64,000 nucleotides of DNA from NCBI GenBank assembly GCA_963848085.1, contig CAWKCE010000003.1, positions 310,001-374,000 of the forward strand. Reading direction: 5' to 3'. Shown here in pieces: positions 15,631-23,587 of the stretch; within the stretch, counting starts at the first letter, position 1, and every line of letters begins with the position of its first letter. The notes below the pieces were generated by a model that did not search any database, had not been told where the DNA came from, and worked only from the letters and a program-made list of their open reading frames with translations. This stretch comes from CAWKCE01 sp032127035 (lineage in GTDB: Bacteria > Actinomycetota > Actinomycetes > JAHEKZ01). The translations under genes and the position numbers were made by a program.

Positions 15631-16764
15631 TCAGCGCGCGCTGGGCGTCAGCCCGAGCGACTGCCCGGCGAGTCCCCGTTCCCTCCGGCCGAGCCGGGCG
15701 GCCACGTCACGGAGCACCAGCGAGGCGGCTGACTCCGGGTCGGTCAGGACCAACGGCGTCCCGTCGTCACCGCCCTCGCGCAGTCGGATATCGAGGGGAA
15801 CCTGGCCGAGCATCGGAACGGGCGCACCGAGCGCCCGGGACAACCCCTCCGCCACGCGCTCGCCGCCGCCCGAGCCGAACACCTCGATGTGCTCCCCGCA
15901 GTGCGGGCATGGCAGGTAGGCCATGTTCTCGATGACGCCGGTGATCTTCTGGTGAGTCTGCAGGGCGATCGTGCCGGCCCGTTCGGCCACCTCGGCGGCG
16001 GCCTGCTGAGGCGTCGTCACGACCAGGATTTCGGCGCCGGGGACCAGCTGGGCGACCGAGATCGCGATGTCGCCGGTGCCCGGCGGCAGGTCCAGCAGCA
16101 GTACGTCGAGGTCGCCCCACCACACGTCGGCCAGGAACTGCTGCAGAGCGCGGTGGAGCATCGGTCCACGCCACACAACCGGGGTGTTCCCCGGGGTGAA
16201 CATGCCGATGGAGATCACCCGCACGCCGTGTGACTGGGGCGGCATGATCATGTTCTCGACCTGCGTCGGGCGCTCGGACACCCCGAGCATCCGCGGGATC
16301 GAGTGGCCGTAGATGTCGGCGTCGACGACGCCGACGGCCAGCCCGTCGGCAGCCATCGCAGCGGCCAGGTTCACCGTCACCGAGGACTTGCCGACGCCCC
16401 CCTTGCCGCTGGCGACGGCGTAGACACGGGTCAGCGAACCCGGCTGTGCGAACGGGACCTCACGTTCTGCCTGGCCGCCGCGCAGGCTGGCGGCCATCTC
16501 TTTCCGCTGCTCGTCGCTCATCACGTCGAGCTCGACATCGACCGCGGTCACGCCGGCGACGGCGGACACCGCCGCCGTCACGTCCGTGGTGATCTTGTCC
16601 TTGAGCGGGCAGCCGGCGACCGTGAGGTAGATCCCGACGTGGACCCGGCCCGAGTCGTCGGCACTGACCGACTTGACCATCCCCAGGTCGGTGATCGGCC
16701 GGTGGATCTCCGGGTCGGAGACGGTGGCGAGGGCGGCGTTCACGGCATCCAGGGAGACGGGCAT
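15631..16764 (-). CDS. mrp: Mrp/ApbC family Fe-S cluster carrier ATPase
   Basis: A 377-residue P-loop protein. The N-terminal ~90 residues are a MIP18/DUF59-like domain (VSDPEIHRPITDLGMVKSV). The ATPase begins with GKGGVGKS at 120-127, has VVDADIYGHSIPRMLG, LLDLPPGTGD, and the metal-binding CPHC near residue 286. It probably carries [4Fe-4S] clusters to apo-proteins; family knowledge supports this. Upstream, TAGCAT (16776-16771) precedes ATG 16764 by 6 nt, so translation is probably leaderless. It converges on tatB with 19 bp between stops. Confidence 0.93.
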   Translation of the reverse strand: MPVSLDAVNAALATVSDPEIHRPITDLGMVKSVSADDSGRVHVGIYLTVAGCPLKDKITTDVTAAVSAVAGVTAVDVELDVMSDEQRKEMAASLRGGQAEREVPFAQPGSLTRVYAVASGKGGVGKSSVTVNLAAAMAADGLAVGVVDADIYGHSIPRMLGVSERPTQVENMIMPPQSHGVRVISIGMFTPGNTPVVWRGPMLHRALQQFLADVWWGDLDVLLLDLPPGTGDIAISVAQLVPGAEILVVTTPQQAAAEVAERAGTIALQTHQKITGVIENMAYLPCPHCGEHIEVFGSGGGERVAEGLSRALGAPVPMLGQVPLDIRLREGGDDGTPLVLTDPESAASLVLRDVAARLGRRERGLAGQSLGLTPSAR

Positions 16765-16770
16765 GGGTCG

Positions 16771-16776
16771 ATGCTA
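16771..16776 (-). promoter_or_regulatory. -10 of mrp, leaderless
   Basis: TAGCAT on the minus strand is followed by six bases and ATG 16764. No Shine-Dalgarno sequence is present. Confidence 0.6.
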
Positions 16777-16794
16777 AGCCGCGGCTGCTACGAC

Positions 16795-18579
16795 CTAGTC
16801 CGAGGAGTCCCCCTGGGTGGCCCGCAGGACCTCGGCGTAGGTCGTCCGGCCGGCCGCTGCGGCGAGGAGCCCGGCCCGACGCAGGGTGACGTGCCCGTGT
16901 GCGGCCGCCACCATCGACAGCGTGGACTCGCTGGGGTCGTCCAGCAGGGACCGGCGCATGTCGGGCGTGATGTGCAGGACCTCGAACACGCCGATCCGTC
17001 CCCGGTAGCCCGACTCCGAGCAGCCGGTGCAGCCGGTGCCGATCACCGGCCTCGCCTCGTCCAGGTCGTCGTCGGCGAGGTCGAGGGCGGCCATGGTCGC
17101 CGCGTCCGGCCGGTGGGGTGCCGCGCAGTCGGGGCAGGGCCGCCGCACCAGCCGCTGCGCCACCACCATCTCCAGCGACGAGGCGACGAGGTAGGCCGGA
17201 ACCCCCATGTCGACCAGTCGGGTGAGCGCGCTCACCGCGTTGTTGGTGTGCAAGGTGCTGAGCACCAGGTGTCCGGTGAGTGACGCCCGCAGCGCCAGCT
17301 CGGCGGTCTCCAGGTCGCGCGCCTCGCCGACCAGGACGACATCCGGGTCCTGCCGCAGCACCGAGCGCAGCCCCCGGGCGAACGTCAGCCCGGTCCGCGA
17401 GTTCACCTGCACCTGGGTGATCCCGGGGAGCTGGATCTCGACCGGGTCCTCCAGGGTCACCACGTTGCGCTCGGGCGTCACCAGCTCGCCGATGGCGGCA
17501 TACAAGGTGTTCGTCTTCCCCGACCCAGTGGGACCGGTGATCAGGACCAGGCCCTGGGGGGCGCTGAGGCTGCGCTTGACCGCTGTCTCCTGGTCGGGGG
17601 TGAACCCCAGCTCGGCCAGCAACGGTGCGTGGTCGGAGCCGCGCAGCAGCCGCACCACGACCTTCTCGCCGTGGATGGAGGGGAGCGTGCTGACGCGGGT
17701 GTCCACGGTGTGGCCGTCGACCGACAGCCGCGCCCGACCGTCCTGGGGCAGTCGACGCTCAGCGATGTCGAGCCCGGACATGATCTTCAAGCGGCTGATC
17801 ATCGCGGCCATCGCGCCCCGGGGGACGGTCATCACGTCCCGCAGCAGCCCGTCGACGCGATAGCGCACCCGCACGCCGTCGCGCTGCGGTTCGACATGGA
17901 CGTCACTCGCCCCGGCCCGGATGGCGTCGCCGATCAGGGCGTCGACCAGCCGCACGGTCGGTGTCTGGTCGACGTCGTCGTCGGTGGCGCCGCCGACATT
18001 CAGCTCGTCCTCCTCGGCGAGCAGCCGCACCGCGTCTGCCGCGTCGTCGGCGAGGGACCAGATGCGGCTGAGCTGGTCCCTGACCTGGCTGGGGGTGGCC
18101 ACGACAACCTCGAGCGACCGGGTTCGCGTCTGGATCCGGACGTCGTCGAGCGCGAGCACGTTGGTCGGGTCGGTTGCCGCGACCCGGAGCCCGGACTTGG
18201 TCCGGCCCAGGATCAGCAGACCGAAGCGCTCGGCCAGGGCGCGAGGGATCAGGCGGGCAGCGGCGGGGTCGACCGGGGTCGCCGACAGGTCGACCACCAC
18301 CAGGTCGAGGATCTCCGCAAGTGCGGTGGCGACCTCCAGCTCGGAAGCCAGGCCCTTGGCGACCACCATCTGGCCGAGGCGGCGCCGGGGCCGGTTTCGG
18401 TCGGTGTTCTGGTCCGCCTGCTCGGCCAACAGCTCGTCCAGCGTCACCTCATCGAGGACCTGTCGGGCGACGAGCGCCTCGCCGAGCCGCCGGCGAAGGG
18501 CGCCTTCTCGGCGTTTCGGGCGCGCCGAGTCCGCGACGGCAGGGCCGGGACTGCTCGGGTCGGTCGCCGGACGCGTCAC
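16795..18579 (-). CDS. GspE/PilB-type secretion ATPase, solitary
   Basis: A 594-residue hexameric ATPase. The N-terminal region contains an MshEN-like segment (LGQMVVAKGLASELEVATAL). The motor has the Walker A GPTGSGKTNTLYAA, Asp box RQDPDVVLVGEARDLETA, Walker B/His box HTNNAVSALTRL, and two CxxC pairs (CPDC, CTGC) that bind zinc. It powers pilus or type II secretion in other bacteria. No pilin, platform protein or retraction ATPase is adjacent, so its machine must be elsewhere or lost. GTG 18579 is the first start after the ecfT stop; no clear ribosome site. Confidence 0.85.
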   Translation of the reverse strand: MTRPATDPSSPGPAVADSARPKRREGALRRRLGEALVARQVLDEVTLDELLAEQADQNTDRNRPRRRLGQMVVAKGLASELEVATALAEILDLVVVDLSATPVDPAAARLIPRALAERFGLLILGRTKSGLRVAATDPTNVLALDDVRIQTRTRSLEVVVATPSQVRDQLSRIWSLADDAADAVRLLAEEDELNVGGATDDDVDQTPTVRLVDALIGDAIRAGASDVHVEPQRDGVRVRYRVDGLLRDVMTVPRGAMAAMISRLKIMSGLDIAERRLPQDGRARLSVDGHTVDTRVSTLPSIHGEKVVVRLLRGSDHAPLLAELGFTPDQETAVKRSLSAPQGLVLITGPTGSGKTNTLYAAIGELVTPERNVVTLEDPVEIQLPGITQVQVNSRTGLTFARGLRSVLRQDPDVVLVGEARDLETAELALRASLTGHLVLSTLHTNNAVSALTRLVDMGVPAYLVASSLEMVVAQRLVRRPCPDCAAPHRPDAATMAALDLADDDLDEARPVIGTGCTGCSESGYRGRIGVFEVLHITPDMRRSLLDDPSESTLSMVAAAHGHVTLRRAGLLAAAAGRTTYAEVLRATQGDSSD

Positions 18580-18628
18580 CTGGGTCAGATCGGCTCGTTG
18601 GGACCGACTCTGGAGTGCCGGTGCGACA

Positions 18629-19396
18629 TCAGCCGAAGAACGGCTGCCACGCCCCGAGTGCGATGGACATCGCGGTGACCACCCCGGCGACCACGAACCC
18701 GCCGGCCGTCCAGGCGGTGTCGGTACGGCTCCACTCGCTCGGCCGGGCGGTTGCGCGTCGTGCCCCGTCGAAACCCCGGGCGTCCAGCGCGACGGCAAGC
18801 CGTGTGGCTCGTCGGATCGCGGTCACGAGTAGGCCGAGCACCCGTCGACCCACGTCACGGAGGCGCGCCACCGGTCCCCGCGGTGTCACGCCCCGGGCCC
18901 GCGCGGCCAGGGCCTGGTGGCGCCAGTCCTGGGTCAGCAGCGGCATGAGCCGCAACGCCGCGAGGGCCCCGTACCCGAAGCGCGCGGGGATGTGCAGCTG
19001 CTGCACCACGGCGTCGGTCAGGTCGACCGCGTCGATGGTGGCGAAGGCGAGCAGCCCCGGCAACGCCACGGCCAGCAGTCGGACCGCCGTCGTCGCGCCG
19101 ACTCCGAGGTCCGCGCTGCCGACGCCAGGGGCCGGATAGGCGAGCGTGTTGACCACGAGCAGGGTGGCGGCGGCCGCGAACAGCGGCCAGGTGCTCCGCG
19201 CGAGCTGCCGAGGCGGCAGCCCGACCACGGGCAGGGCACTACCGACCACGACGAGAGTGAGCACCGGTGTCACCGGGTCGAGCGTGACCACGTTGGCGAA
19301 ACCGAGTGCGGCGGCGGGCGCCAGCCGTGCCAGGGGGTTGGCTCGGGTGAACGCGGTGGTTCCCAGCTCCCGGGGAAGTGCAAGGGGGGTGCTCAC
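18629..19396 (-). CDS. ykoC: ECF transporter transmembrane component (CbiQ/YkoC type)
   Basis: A 255-residue EcfT protein with about five to six membrane spans and two Ala-Arg-Gly coupling motifs (ALAARARGVT and ALDARGFDG) that bind the ATPases. ATG 19396 overlaps the stop of the upstream ATPase gene (ATGA), so the transporter genes are coupled. With the TPP riboswitch upstream of the operon, it most likely belongs to a thiamine-precursor (hydroxymethylpyrimidine/thiamine) importer. Family certain, substrate inferred from the riboswitch. Confidence 0.87.
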   Translation of the reverse strand: MSTPLALPRELGTTAFTRANPLARLAPAAALGFANVVTLDPVTPVLTLVVVGSALPVVGLPPRQLARSTWPLFAAAATLLVVNTLAYPAPGVGSADLGVGATTAVRLLAVALPGLLAFATIDAVDLTDAVVQQLHIPARFGYGALAALRLMPLLTQDWRHQALAARARGVTPRGPVARLRDVGRRVLGLLVTAIRRATRLAVALDARGFDGARRATARPSEWSRTDTAWTAGGFVVAGVVTAMSIALGAWQPFFG

Positions 19397-20841
19397 GGCG
19401 CAACCACGCGCCCCTGGTCGAGCTGGAGCGTGGCGTCGGCGACCGCGTCCCGGTAGCCCAGGTCATGGGTGACCACGACAAGTCCGGCCCCCGCGTCGCG
19501 GAGGTCGAGGGCCAGGGACACGAGCTCCCGCCAGGTGGTGGGGTCCTGGCCGAAGGTCGGTTCGTCGAGGAGGAGCAGCTGCGGAGCTGTGGCCAGCGCG
19601 GCGGCCACCGACAATCGCCGCTGCTCGCCTCCCGACAGAGTGAACGGGTTCGCATCCGCCAGGTGGGCCAACCGCAGCTGGTCGAGCAGGCGGTCCACCG
19701 TCCCGGACAGGTCGGTCCGATGCGGGTGCACCGCCCTCGGGCCGACCGCCAGCTCCTCCCGGACGCTTCCGGTGAGGAACGCGTGCTCCGGGTTCTGGAA
19801 CACCGAGCCGATGCGCCCGGCGAGATCCCGGGCCCGCCAGCGGTGAGGGCGGGTGTCCGCCAACGTGCCGGCAACGAGCGTCGGGGAGGCAGTGACCGCG
19901 CCCGATGTCGGTGCGACCAGACCGCCGAGGAGGTGAGCGAGCGTCGACTTGCCGGACCCGTTCGGTCCGGTGACCGCCAGTACCGAACTGGCGGAGCTCA
20001 CGCAGGTTACCTCGCTCACGGCATCGACGGTGCCGCCCGGGTGTCGGTAGGTGACCGATGTTGCGGTGAGCAGCGGGGTACCCGGCTGGCTCGCCGCCCG
20101 TGGTCGGGCCGGCAGGCGAGGCGGGCCACCGAGCCAGGTGTCGCGGGCGGCGGGATGTCTCGCCACGCTGTCCGGGTCTCCATCCGCGGCCACACCGTCC
20201 GGGGTGAGCACCACCACCCGGTCGACCAGCGGCAGCCAGTCGGACACCCGGTGCTCGACGACCACCAGCGTTGAACCAGTTGCCCGCACGGCTTCGCCAA
20301 TCGAGCGTCGGACCAGTGCGGCCCCGTCCGGGTCGAGCATCGACGTCGGCTCGTCGAGCAGCAGCAGACCGGGCGCGAGCGCAAGGACGCCGGCCAGCGC
20401 CAGGCGCTGTCGCTCGCCGCCGGACAAGGCCGCCACCGGCCGAGCGGCGGGGTAGGGAAAGCCGACGGCGCGAAGCGCGGACGCGACGCGCTCCTCGACC
20501 TGGTCCGGCGGGAGGCCACGGTTCTGCGGCCCGAAGGCGACGTCCTCGCCAGCCCGCGACAGGACCAGGAAGGCGTCCGGGTCCTGCATGAGCAGGCCGA
20601 CCCGGTCGCGCGCCGCCGCAGCTGGGAGGCCGTCGACCTGGACCTCACCTGCCGTCTCGCCTCCGGCGTCGAGCAGGCCGGCCATCGCCCGCAGGAGCGT
20701 GCTCTTGCCCGATCCGGAGGCGCCCAGCAGCAGCATGTGCTCGCCGGGCGTCACTGCGAGGTCGACGTCTCGGAGCGCCCAGGCGGTGCGGGTCGGCGGA
20801 CGGTAGCCGAAGCCGCGGATGTCGACCGCGGCCGGAGTCAC
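19393..20841 (-). CDS. ykoD: double ATP-binding ECF protein (YkoD type)
   Basis: A 482-residue fusion of two ABC ATPases. Half one has LLGASGSGKSTLLRAM, ALSGGERQRLALAG and LLLDEPTSMLD; half two has VTGPNGSGKSTLAHLL, TLSGGEQRRLSVAAA and LLLDEPTFG. Tandem ATPases in one chain, an EcfT and an S-component are the YkoEDC plan. The start is GTG 20841, which overlaps the upstream stop as GTGA; the longer reading frame through the S-component gene is not coding. It energises uptake by the membrane S and T proteins. Confidence 0.92.
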   Translation of the reverse strand: MTPAAVDIRGFGYRPPTRTAWALRDVDLAVTPGEHMLLLGASGSGKSTLLRAMAGLLDAGGETAGEVQVDGLPAAAARDRVGLLMQDPDAFLVLSRAGEDVAFGPQNRGLPPDQVEERVASALRAVGFPYPAARPVAALSGGERQRLALAGVLALAPGLLLLDEPTSMLDPDGAALVRRSIGEAVRATGSTLVVVEHRVSDWLPLVDRVVVLTPDGVAADGDPDSVARHPAARDTWLGGPPRLPARPRAASQPGTPLLTATSVTYRHPGGTVDAVSEVTCVSSASSVLAVTGPNGSGKSTLAHLLGGLVAPTSGAVTASPTLVAGTLADTRPHRWRARDLAGRIGSVFQNPEHAFLTGSVREELAVGPRAVHPHRTDLSGTVDRLLDQLRLAHLADANPFTLSGGEQRRLSVAAALATAPQLLLLDEPTFGQDPTTWRELVSLALDLRDAGAGLVVVTHDLGYRDAVADATLQLDQGRVVAP

Positions 20842-21458
20842 TCCTGGCGGGAGGCCGGCAGAGCGGCGAGCACACCGGTGGCCGCCAGCGCGCGCCGCAG
20901 CAGCCAGCTGCCGACACCGGCAACGAGGACCGCAGATGTCACGAGGGTGGCCAGGTAGAGCCACTTCCAGCTGGTCGACCAGGTGGGGTAGTACAGGACC
21001 AGGTCGAGACCGAGTGAACCCAGTCCGGTGGCGGCCGCGGCAAGCATCGCGGTCAAGAGGCCGGGCCGGCGGTACCCGCGGAGTGCGAACACCAGCTCCG
21101 GCGCGACGCCCTGGACGACGCCGTAGACCACCGCGACCAGGCCCCACTGCGAGCCGAGCAGGGCGGAGATCACCGCCGCCACGGTGGCGGCGAAGAAGGC
21201 GGCGCCGGGTCGGCGGACGACGAGACCGGCCAGGACCCCCGGGACCAGCCACACGCCGTACAGCAGGCCCTGCACCGGTGGCAGCGCAGCGAAGGCGCCT
21301 CCGGTGGCCGCCCACATCAGGTTCCACGCCCAGAACACGACGCCGAACGCGACCGCGATGGTGGCCGTGACGACGATCTCGACGGTCTGCCAGCCAGGCG
21401 GCGCACTGGCCTCCGGTGCAGCCGAGGCGCGCTCGACATCAGGGACGGGACTGCTCAT
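20838..21458 (-). CDS. ykoE: ECF transporter substrate-binding S-component (YkoE type)
   Basis: A 206-residue protein with about six hydrophobic helices, beginning TVEIVVTATIAVAFGVVFW and including YGVVQGVAPELVFALRGYRR, as in YkoE S-components. It should bind thiamine or hydroxymethylpyrimidine at the membrane. The ATG used is 21458, not the upstream ATG 21479: the latter lies inside the TPP aptamer, and GGGAG at 21468-21464 is the ribosome site. The riboswitch therefore decides this start. It overlaps the ykoD start by 4 bp. Confidence 0.88.
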   Translation of the reverse strand: MSSPVPDVERASAAPEASAPPGWQTVEIVVTATIAVAFGVVFWAWNLMWAATGGAFAALPPVQGLLYGVWLVPGVLAGLVVRRPGAAFFAATVAAVISALLGSQWGLVAVVYGVVQGVAPELVFALRGYRRPGLLTAMLAAAATGLGSLGLDLVLYYPTWSTSWKWLYLATLVTSAVLVAGVGSWLLRRALAATGVLAALPASRQE

Positions 21459-21461
21459 GTC

Positions 21462-21547
21462 GACTCCCTTCGCCGGCATGACCCGGATCAGGTTCGAGGG
21501 TCTGCGGATGGATCCGCACTCTCAGCGCCGGAGCGCTCCCCTGTCGG
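21462..21547 (-). promoter_or_regulatory. TPP riboswitch (THI element)
   Basis: On the minus strand the conserved aptamer elements occur in order: GGGGAGC, GCTGAGAGTG, ACCCTCGAACCTGATC, GGGTCATGCCGGCGAAGGGA. These are the two ligand-binding arms for the pyrimidine and the pyrophosphate. The last conserved GGGAG is the ribosome site of the YkoE-type gene, 5-6 nt before ATG 21458. TPP binding should thus hide the ribosome site and reduce translation. No terminator-like T run separates the aptamer and the ATG. Confidence 0.95.
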
Positions 21548-21564
21548 TGGTGACTGACGTGACC

Positions 21565-21570
21565 AGGCTA
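21565..21570 (-). promoter_or_regulatory. candidate -10 for the riboswitch transcript
   Basis: TAGCCT on the minus strand fits the -10 consensus in this window and would place the start near 21558, just upstream of the aptamer. Confidence 0.4.
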
Positions 21571-21596
21571 CCCCGACGACGCGGACGTCGTGCGGG

Positions 21597-22991
21597 TCAG
21601 GACGCGAGCAACCGGAGGAGCGCGTGCTCGGCGGGTGACCACCGGCCGGACCGGTCGTCCGCGGCGATCGCCAGGGCATCGATCAGCGCCAGCTGCGGTT
21701 CTGGGTCGACGATGTAGGTGTGCCCGGTGGGCATGGTCCAGACGAACCGACCAGCAGCGGGTTGGCGGAGCCGTGGTGGGTCTGCCCTGGGATCGGGCCC
21801 CGAGTGCTTGTACCTGTGATGGCGCCGACACAGCAGCCCTAGGTTCTCTTCGGTGGTCGGACCGTCGGGGAAGGGAACCGTGTGGTCGATGTCGCACACC
21901 GCGGCGGGCCGGTCGCAGCCCGGGAACCGGCAGGACCTGTCGCGGGCACGTACCTGACAGGTGAGCACTGCCCCCGGCCGGTACGTGTCGTGGCCTACCG
22001 AGATCGAGCCGACGCCGTCAGGGTCGGTGAGGATGCGCCGCCACGTTGCGTCGCCGGCGATCGTTCGGGCGAGCTGCGCGTCGACTGTCCCGAACCCGGC
22101 AAACTCGGCGGGTTCGTCGGACAGGCCGAGAAGAACCGAGGCCGGAACGACGACCTGGACCTCCACTGTGGTCGTGATGCCGTCGGTGAGGAGGTCTGCC
22201 CGCAGCTGGTCCAGCGTCCGCTCGTCGCCGGCAGCCCTCGCAGAGCGGGCCTGTGTGTCCAGGGCGCGCTCGAGGGCGAGTGCGGCGGGGACGGGGAGCA
22301 ACGCGTACAGCTCGGCCATGCCGTCCTCGGCGGGCGTGATCTGTACGCGGCGGTCCGCCGCCGCGCGCGTCCTGCGGTCGGCGGCGGACTCCGGGTCGAG
22401 CCGGAGGATGCACCGCTTGACGGCCTGGCGAAGCCGGCTCGGGGTCAGCCGAGGAGCCCGCGGGCTGACAATCGTGTCGACCGTGCGGGCTCGCTCGTCG
22501 TCGAGTGCGATGCAGCCCTCGACCAGGACCCGTGCCTTCGCTTCGGACAGCACACCGCGCTGGAACGCCGACCAGGTCAGGGGGAACCGGTGCGGCAGGT
22601 CGCGTGCTGCTCGGCCTCGGCGCTCCCACGTCCATCGGGAGTCGGTGGTCCGGGCGGCTATCTCGTCGCCGAGCCAGGGGCGGACGTTGTTTCCAGGCTC
22701 GGCCCGGTGCGCCCGCCGGGCCTGGACGTCGGGGTCGTCGTCCGCGCCGATCACCTCGGGGCGCCGCGCGAGCTCGGCGACCGCCATGTGCTGCGCAGCC
22801 GAGACGGTCGCGGTGACTCGGTCCCATGCTGCGACGACCTCGAGGACGGCGTAGTCGTCAGGTAGTTCTGCCGGGTCTATCGACTCCAGGTGGGCGACGA
22901 GGGCAGCCAACCGAACCTCGCCGGTACCGTCGAGCCGCACGGAGTCCAGACCCGGAAGGTCGAGACCCGCACTGTCGACGACTATCTGCAT
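21597..22991 (-). CDS. DUF222 - HNH endonuclease domain protein
   Basis: A 464-residue protein with a DUF222 N-terminal part (residues ~30-280) and a C-terminal HNH nuclease domain: CRFPGCDRPAAVCDIDHTVP, then TTEENLGLLCRRHHRYKH. The Cys pairs and His residues needed for zinc and catalysis are present. Such proteins are numerous in actinobacteria and are often linked to mobile DNA, but none has a clear role; here it stands alone between chromosome genes. ATG 22991 follows TAGCTT by six bases, so it is probably leaderless. Confidence 0.87.
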   Translation of the reverse strand: MQIVVDSAGLDLPGLDSVRLDGTGEVRLAALVAHLESIDPAELPDDYAVLEVVAAWDRVTATVSAAQHMAVAELARRPEVIGADDDPDVQARRAHRAEPGNNVRPWLGDEIAARTTDSRWTWERRGRAARDLPHRFPLTWSAFQRGVLSEAKARVLVEGCIALDDERARTVDTIVSPRAPRLTPSRLRQAVKRCILRLDPESAADRRTRAAADRRVQITPAEDGMAELYALLPVPAALALERALDTQARSARAAGDERTLDQLRADLLTDGITTTVEVQVVVPASVLLGLSDEPAEFAGFGTVDAQLARTIAGDATWRRILTDPDGVGSISVGHDTYRPGAVLTCQVRARDRSCRFPGCDRPAAVCDIDHTVPFPDGPTTEENLGLLCRRHHRYKHSGPDPRADPPRLRQPAAGRFVWTMPTGHTYIVDPEPQLALIDALAIAADDRSGRWSPAEHALLRLLAS

Positions 22992-22997
22992 GAGACC

Positions 22998-23003
22998 AAG
23001 CTA
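22998..23003 (-). promoter_or_regulatory. -10 of the HNH gene, leaderless
   Basis: TAGCTT on the minus strand is followed by six bases and ATG 22991 with no ribosome site. Confidence 0.55.
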
Positions 23004-23065
23004 CGACTGACGTCTGACAGTTTCGGGCGGTCTCAGGAGGACGGCACCGGCCAGATTTCCGTTGC

Positions 23066-23587
23066 CTAGCCGGGGAGTTCTCGGTCCGAAGTTCGCGCCT
23101 CGTGGTTGGCTCGTGAGTCGAGCTCGTCGACAAGGTCACGCAACTGGTCACGGAGGAAGTCGCGGGTGGCGACCTCGCCGACCGCGTGACGCAGCGCCGC
23201 GACCTCTCGGGTCAGGAAGTCCTCGTCGGCGATGATGCGGTCGATACGGGCCCGGTCCTCCAGGTACTGCACCCGGTCCCGGTCGGTCTGCCGGTTCTGC
23301 GCCAGCAGGATCAGCGGTGCCGCGTAGGACGCCTGCAGCGACAGCATGAGAGTCAGCCCGATGAACGGCCAGTTGTCGAAGCGCAGGTCGGCCGGCGCGA
23401 AGAGGTTCCACAGCATCCAGAAGGCGACGAACGCCGTCATGTAGGCGATGAAGCCCCAGGACCCGATGAACCGGCTGATGCGCTCGCTCAGTCGGCCGAA
23501 GGTGTCAGGGTCGCTCGGTGAGCGCCGGACCGAGTGGCGGGTCGCGCGGGGCTGGTCCAGCCCGGTGCGCCGTGATTCACGCGCCAT
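23066..23587 (-). CDS. DUF1003 membrane protein
   Basis: A 173-residue protein with a basic N-terminus, two membrane helices (FIAYMTAFVAFWMLWNLF and FIGLTLMLSLQASYAAPLIL) and a coiled, charged C-terminal tail. The pattern FDNWPFIGLTLMLSLQA(S)YAAP and LLAQNRQTDRDR is the DUF1003 signature. The role is unknown; members often adjoin CBS/MgtE-type genes, as here. ATG 23587 lies just inside the end of the upstream CBS gene, an 11-bp overlap that suggests coupling. Confidence 0.88.
   Translation of the reverse strand: MARESRRTGLDQPRATRHSVRRSPSDPDTFGRLSERISRFIGSWGFIAYMTAFVAFWMLWNLFAPADLRFDNWPFIGLTLMLSLQASYAAPLILLAQNRQTDRDRVQYLEDRARIDRIIADEDFLTREVAALRHAVGEVATRDFLRDQLRDLVDELDSRANHEARTSDRELPG

Noticed and set aside
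21597..22991. HNH-DUF222 protein as a group II intron or homing element
   Set aside because: There is no reverse transcriptase, flanking repeat or split host gene. The gene has its own promoter.
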